A stretch of DNA of 39,330 nucleotides, from contig WTJY01000034.1 of the NCBI GenBank assembly GCA_011524645.1, forward strand, positions 1-39,330. The letters run 5' to 3'. The position numbers and the translations under genes were made by a program. The DNA is from Anaerolineales bacterium. Lineage in GTDB: Bacteria > Chloroflexota > Anaerolineae > Promineifilales > Promineifilaceae. This document shows positions 34,934-39,330 of the stretch, piece by piece. Position 1 is the stretch's first letter. Each line of letters begins with the position of its first letter. The notes under the pieces are model-generated. The model worked only from the letters and a program-made list of their open reading frames with translations, searched no databases and was not told the DNA's origin.

Positions 34934-36946
34934 ATGGAAAAAATCAAAAAAATTCTAGCGGGTACAGCCGAAAGCGAAAAAGGGCAAAGCATTGTCATTA
35001 TCGCCGGAGCGATGTTGGTGCTACTGGGCATGATCGGTCTGGTCATCGACTTAGGCGTTGTCTATGTGCGAGATGCGCAACTTCGCGCGGCCGTTGACGC
35101 GGCCGCGTTAGCGGCCGTAACTGAGCTCAGTCTAGGTGATATAGATGATGCGAATCAAAAAGCGGTACAGTTTATGTTCGTTAATGGACTGCCCACCGAT
35201 TCTGTTCTCAACATTGATAGCCAAGTAGGCAGCACAGAGCTAGGTGCTGTTCAATATACAGTTACGGCCACATGGACCGTAGATCTCTACTTTATGACGC
35301 TATTTGCGTTTGAAACGGTTGATTTAGAAAAAACAGCCACGGCCGCATACTTCCCTTTAACCGACATCTATGCAAGCACCCGTGTTTCAGATGGGGCACT
35401 CTCCATGACAACCCAAGCGATCTTCGGACCAGAAATCTGCACTCGCTATGGCGACCCATACTCCCCACTCAACAGTACAGAAGCACCTGGAATCTATACA
35501 TATCGCTATCGAATCTATATTCCCCCCGATTATGAAGATACTTTTGAGCCCGATGAATCACCAATCGTTCGAGTCGAGCTCTTCGACCCTGACTCAATCA
35601 ATAACCCTCGAAATACTCATATTATGAATTACAGCGAATTCTGGCGTGCAGTCACAGGATCAAGCGAGACATCGCGGAGTATTGAATGTGGTCCGACTTC
35701 AACTGGTGCCGATGGAGGCAATGCGACAGACCGTGACACCTGTATTATCCCTACCTGTGAGTGGGATGGGGCAACCAGCACAATCTATAGTAACGCTTGT
35801 ACCGGTATTCCAAATGATAGTGACCTAAATTCAGTCAACCCGTTTTGGTATATACGAGTTGATGAAAATCGAGGATCAGGTACATCAGGGGTTTGTGGCT
35901 TCCCAAACAACTATACGCCAGCCTTTAATACCGCTACCATTTACACGCTATATTATTTCCGCGAACTGCCAGATGGTTCGCTCATTCGCACCGAACTCGC
36001 ATCCTACACCGGCCAAACCGATGTGACTGGGGTCGACTTTGATTCATTTAGTCATAATACCGACATTCAGTGGGTTTCACCAGGTGCATTAAACAATACA
36101 GTAACTGCAGATTCATCTGCTCCCGGATCAGGCATTTTTATAAATGATGCGGGACTACAGGTAGGGTTCGTTCCGGCAGATTGTAATAGCCCAAATGGTG
36201 GAACCAACAGTAGTGATGATACACGCTGCCCAGGTGAATCGGTGCCCGGAGAAGGGAATGGTTTTGAAGTAAATATAGCCACAGATGCCCCAGGTATCGC
36301 CCAAGACGATTTATCAATTGGTGGCGCACGTTACCTCTACTTAGATGTACAAGCTGTCGCGGGAGCCTCTGAAAATGGGTTTGAGATTTATGCGGGACCA
36401 CCTGATGATCTGCTTCCAAATGGCGACGAATTGTATCCAGACGCAAATCGGCGCAATGTGGCAATCGCCGATGGGCGTGTCAATGGAGATTACATTCGAT
36501 CATCTGAAGGGGTCACCGTTTTTGCGATGGGGGTATTGCCCAACAATAGTGTCACCACTTTTCAAACAGACTTGCCTCTTATTTACGTCCCCCCAACCTA
36601 TGCAGGACGGCAAATTAATGTGGCCATCTTTGACCTCGATCAAAACTCATCAACACCCATTACATTTTATTTCGACACCATATCACGCCAAGATTGGGAA
36701 TTTAATCCAAATACCCCCTCTCAAAGTAACGATTCGTGGCTAACCCAGTTTGGTGAAACACGAGGAATTACCTTTAATGTGCCCCAATATGATCCAGAAT
36801 TATGCACAGACCCAACAGACACCAGCTTAGTTGATGTCTGTACACCATTCTATGGTGGCATACTGACAGCAAACTATACAGCAGGCAGTGAGGATACATC
36901 AGTTTGGGAAGTATCTCTTCCCAGCTTACCGTTTTTGACCCGATAA
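34934..36946 (+). CDS. TadG-like protein with large extracellular region
   Basis: 670 aa from ATG 34934. The N-terminus 'EKGQSIVIIAGAMLVLLGMI' and 'DLGVVYVRDAQLRAAVDAAALAAV' is the TadG/TadE-related pattern, but position +5 is Ile, not Glu, so it is probably not cut by prepilin peptidase and stays as a membrane anchor. The exported part (from about residue 60) contains many Cys (for example CGFPNN, CIIPTC) and ends 'SLPFLTR'. TadG proteins help make or attach Flp pili. The ATG upstream at 34883 lies in the previous gene and is rejected. Confidence 0.78.
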   Translation: MEKIKKILAGTAESEKGQSIVIIAGAMLVLLGMIGLVIDLGVVYVRDAQLRAAVDAAALAAVTELSLGDIDDANQKAVQFMFVNGLPTDSVLNIDSQVGSTELGAVQYTVTATWTVDLYFMTLFAFETVDLEKTATAAYFPLTDIYASTRVSDGALSMTTQAIFGPEICTRYGDPYSPLNSTEAPGIYTYRYRIYIPPDYEDTFEPDESPIVRVELFDPDSINNPRNTHIMNYSEFWRAVTGSSETSRSIECGPTSTGADGGNATDRDTCIIPTCEWDGATSTIYSNACTGIPNDSDLNSVNPFWYIRVDENRGSGTSGVCGFPNNYTPAFNTATIYTLYYFRELPDGSLIRTELASYTGQTDVTGVDFDSFSHNTDIQWVSPGALNNTVTADSSAPGSGIFINDAGLQVGFVPADCNSPNGGTNSSDDTRCPGESVPGEGNGFEVNIATDAPGIAQDDLSIGGARYLYLDVQAVAGASENGFEIYAGPPDDLLPNGDELYPDANRRNVAIADGRVNGDYIRSSEGVTVFAMGVLPNNSVTTFQTDLPLIYVPPTYAGRQINVAIFDLDQNSSTPITFYFDTISRQDWEFNPNTPSQSNDSWLTQFGETRGITFNVPQYDPELCTDPTDTSLVDVCTPFYGGILTANYTAGSEDTSVWEVSLPSLPFLTR

Positions 36947-36979
36947 GCTTAGGCTTTGATTATTTTAACAGGTACCGAA

Positions 36980-38944
36980 ATGGATAACTCTCAACATCAA
37001 AAAACTTGGTCACAATTAGGCCAAGGATTAATCGAATATTCATTACTCATTTTCTTCGTCGGCGTGGCCTCTATTATCTTAGTCAATGCATTTGAGGAAG
37101 AATTAAAAAATCTATTTCGTGATTTTGCAGGTTCGGGCGAAGTGGCACCACCGTCAATCGGTCCACTAGGAGGAGAATTCACACCCAAACCGGCAACACC
37201 TACCCCAGCCCCGTCTCCACCGGTAATTGAATCCTTTCGGACCAATCTAGGCATCCAGATCAAAATCTCAGATACGGTCGATTTAGCAGCAACCCCGCTA
37301 GATGTAATCTTTACGGTAGCCGCCTCAGACAATGACAATAATATTGCGCAATATGTAGTCGATACAGGTACTGTAGAATACACATGGGCGGCCGGTCAAC
37401 CGGCCGAAAGCCATCAATTTACAGCAAAAGGAGAATATACCTTCAAACTCACGGTTGTCGATTCAACAGCACTCAGCGACTCTGCAGAAGTCACTTTTAT
37501 CGTCTACTCTGATGATGAAGAGCTACCGGATACCGCCCCCAGTATCCTAAGCATCAATGTAGACCCCTCAACAACGATCATCACAGGCGACACCGTAACA
37601 CTGACCGCCAATGTCACATTTGATCAAGACGGCGCAGCAGGTGCTCAATATAACTGGGTTATAGAAAACCAAGTCATCCAAAAAGCGACAAACGTCCTCA
37701 CATATACGTACTCGGCCGCAGGTACCGATACTGTAAGCCTTCAGGTTGTAGATCCGAAAAACCCTAATGCACCAGAAAACACGCAATTATCAAACGTGGA
37801 AACGGTCAACATTGTTATCAACCCACCGCCAACAAGTACCCCCACACCAACATTAATCCCATCAATCACCCCCACCCCACCCTGTATTTACACTGCTGGC
37901 AATATTCCTGGCAGCATCGAGTTTGAAAACTACAACTGTGGCGGTGATGATGTCGGTTATAACGACCTTGATCCCGACTCAAATATCGTTTTTGGCAACC
38001 CAGGCACATACCGTACAGAAGAAGGTGTTGATATCGGTTCAGGTGGCACCGGTTACTACATGTTATCCGGTACTCAATTTGGCGGGGAATCAGAATGGAC
38101 CGAATATACAACCGAAGTTGCCACAACAGGTCTTTATAATCTCACCATTTATTTTGCCAACACGAATGAACGGAGTGGTAACCTTTATATCGATGGCACA
38201 TTTATTCAAGAAATAACCTTTCCCAGTAGTGGTGGCGGCCAAGTCTATGATGATCTAGTCCTATCGGTCGGTCTATCGGCCGGAACACGCACCATTCGCC
38301 TTGAAACCCTTAATGATAATATCAAGCTAGACTATATGAACTGGTCACTCAACACAGGTGACACCGCCACTCCGACCCCCACAAACACCGCAACCTTTAC
38401 CCCCACGCCCTCAGACACACCCACCCAAACACCAACACCAACGGCATCGACTACCCCCACCGGCCCAACCCCAACGCCAACACCATCCCCCACACCAGAT
38501 CCAAACGCCAATGTGGAACTTATTTATTCAGAAGGGTTTTCTGCAAATTGGTACAATTCAAACGATTGGCTTGTCAATTTCAATCTTGCAGATACAACCA
38601 CAGCGAACACCGGTGCACAGTCGATTTCAATTGACTATACCAGTGCTGTTGGCGGCATCACAATTGAAGCAGCAACCCCCATCGATTATACGGAATACTC
38701 CAAACTAACATTCTGGGTCAACTCAACACAAAACAACAAAAAAATCAAAGTTCTTTTCAAGGGGAACTTCGGGTTCGGGAAATCAGACACGATACAAGTG
38801 TCAATGTCACAAAACAGTTGGACAAAAGTCGAAGTTCCTTTTAGCAACATGGATAACCTAACAGGTGATGTCATTAAACAAATTGAGATTTACCCTGTCG
38901 GCAATATCGACACGTTCTATATAGATGATATGCAGCTTGAATAA
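36980..38944 (+). CDS. Flp-type pilin N-terminus fused to PKD-like, CBM6 and second carbohydrate-binding-like domains
   Basis: 654 aa from ATG 36980. The N-terminus has LGQGLIEYSLLIFFVGVAS, the canonical Flp motif (cut after Gly14, Glu +5, Tyr +6), followed by NAFEEELKNLFRD as in small Flp pilins of 50-70 aa. Instead of ending, it continues with two PKD/Ig-like domains (about 85-175 and 180-280) and a Thr/Pro linker. A CBM6-type domain follows (about 309-455: 'IPGSIEFENYNCGGDDVGYND', 'WTEYTTEVATTGLYNLTIYF'), then a second Thr/Pro linker and a C-terminal jelly-roll domain (about 513-654, ending FYIDDMQLE) like other carbohydrate-binding families. Probably a pilus-borne polysaccharide adhesin. 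Closes the cluster; a terminator follows. Confidence 0.85.
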   Translation: MDNSQHQKTWSQLGQGLIEYSLLIFFVGVASIILVNAFEEELKNLFRDFAGSGEVAPPSIGPLGGEFTPKPATPTPAPSPPVIESFRTNLGIQIKISDTVDLAATPLDVIFTVAASDNDNNIAQYVVDTGTVEYTWAAGQPAESHQFTAKGEYTFKLTVVDSTALSDSAEVTFIVYSDDEELPDTAPSILSINVDPSTTIITGDTVTLTANVTFDQDGAAGAQYNWVIENQVIQKATNVLTYTYSAAGTDTVSLQVVDPKNPNAPENTQLSNVETVNIVINPPPTSTPTPTLIPSITPTPPCIYTAGNIPGSIEFENYNCGGDDVGYNDLDPDSNIVFGNPGTYRTEEGVDIGSGGTGYYMLSGTQFGGESEWTEYTTEVATTGLYNLTIYFANTNERSGNLYIDGTFIQEITFPSSGGGQVYDDLVLSVGLSAGTRTIRLETLNDNIKLDYMNWSLNTGDTATPTPTNTATFTPTPSDTPTQTPTPTASTTPTGPTPTPTPSPTPDPNANVELIYSEGFSANWYNSNDWLVNFNLADTTTANTGAQSISIDYTSAVGGITIEAATPIDYTEYSKLTFWVNSTQNNKKIKVLFKGNFGFGKSDTIQVSMSQNSWTKVEVPFSNMDNLTGDVIKQIEIYPVGNIDTFYIDDMQLE

Positions 38945-38967
38945 AGCATTTTCTACTCGATAAATAA

Positions 38968-39008
38968 AAAAAAGCGGCGTGGTAGAATTTCTATCATGTC
39001 GCTTTTTT
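38968..39008. terminator. Strong terminator after the pilin-like cluster
   Basis: About 20 paired bases (three G-U on this strand) including AAAAAAGCG and CGCTTTTTT ends, so it should work on either strand. Confidence 0.85.
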
Positions 39009-39070
39009 GTTAACGCACCACAAAGACAGATCAGGCACAATATCGCTTCACCTATCCTCTCATTCACCAT

Positions 39071-39330
39071 TTGGAGAACCGAAAACTTGCCCAAGAAACC
39101 AGCCCCTATTTGCGACAACACGCTGACAATCCGGTCGATTGGTACCCGTGGGGACCCGAAGCATTTGCCAAAGCGAAGGCGGAAAACAAGCCGATTCTAC
39201 TTAGAATCGGCTATGCAGCCTGCCATTGATACCATATGATGGCCCATGAAAGTTTTGAAAACAAAGAGATCGCAACCTTGATGAACGCCCACTTTCTCAA
39301 CATCAAAGTAGACCGTGAAGAACGGCCGGA
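39071..39330 (+). pseudogene. YyaL-type (DUF255, thioredoxin-like) protein, start only, with in-frame TGA
   Basis: From a TTG at 39071 the frame reads [51 protein letters not shown], then TGA (39227-39229), then [19 protein letters not shown] and VDREERP to the window end. This is the conserved start of the YyaL/spermatogenesis-associated 20 family, where the motif is CHWCH. Here TGG has become TGA and the next TGC has become TAC, so both the Trp and the second Cys are lost. A disabled gene is most likely; the rest lies outside the window. TTG is the only start codon near the N-terminus. Confidence 0.75.

Noticed and set aside
39227-39229. TGA read as selenocysteine in the YyaL-family protein
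   Set aside because: The position is normally Trp and the true second Cys has become Tyr; no selenocysteine-type stem is obvious after it.

Overview
The window looks like a chromosomal segment of a Chloroflexota bacterium (Anaerolineae/Ardenticatenia-like is my best guess, not proven). The case rests on Thr/Pro-rich 'TPTPT' linkers in exported proteins, a lipoprotein binding protein with long acidic spacers, SAM-I control of metY, a bacterial Cys-loop-type channel, and moderate G+C. Two genome-style signatures run through it: about 95 copies of the palindrome CGGCCG (counted by eye), and degenerate heptanucleotide tandem repeats that sit next to gene starts.

Layout. 1-650: the 5' part of an IS605-type tnpB cut by the window edge. 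653-11129 (minus): phosphodiesterase, TlpA-like thioredoxin, ureF, ureD, then urtA-urtB-urtC-urtD-urtE, a urea uptake and urease-maturation block. The UrtA gene encodes two fused binding domains joined by an acidic repeat. Urease structural genes and ureG are not in the window. 11238-14132: tag, followed by two PIN-domain toxin-antitoxin pairs, each followed by a broken copy of the tag 3' end, then a decayed transposase. 14176-16231: a nucleotidyltransferase and two membrane proteins. 16347-19658: recD2 and a pentameric ligand-gated ion channel homologue.

19764-25320: tyrS (minus), preceded by what looks like a tyrosine attenuator with a YYY leader peptide. A small foldback element separates it from the divergent SAM-I riboswitch that precedes metY-metX-metW. 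25529-28989: an exported CAP-like protein with no normal start codon, a Roadblock/LC7 protein, and pyrG preceded by a perfect 19-bp hairpin ending in a T run.

29294-38944: a six-gene plus-strand cluster of Tad/Flp-type pilin-like and exported proteins: a giant TadE with CARDB-like repeats, a BNR/sialidase-like protein, a membrane-anchored protein, a second TadE, a TadG, and a Flp-type pilin N-terminus fused to PKD-like, CBM6 and second carbohydrate-binding-like domains. It lacks the ATPase and platform genes, so it probably supplies surface decoration or adhesion for a Tad machine encoded elsewhere. The window ends in a yyaL-family gene whose CxxC motif carries an in-frame TGA.
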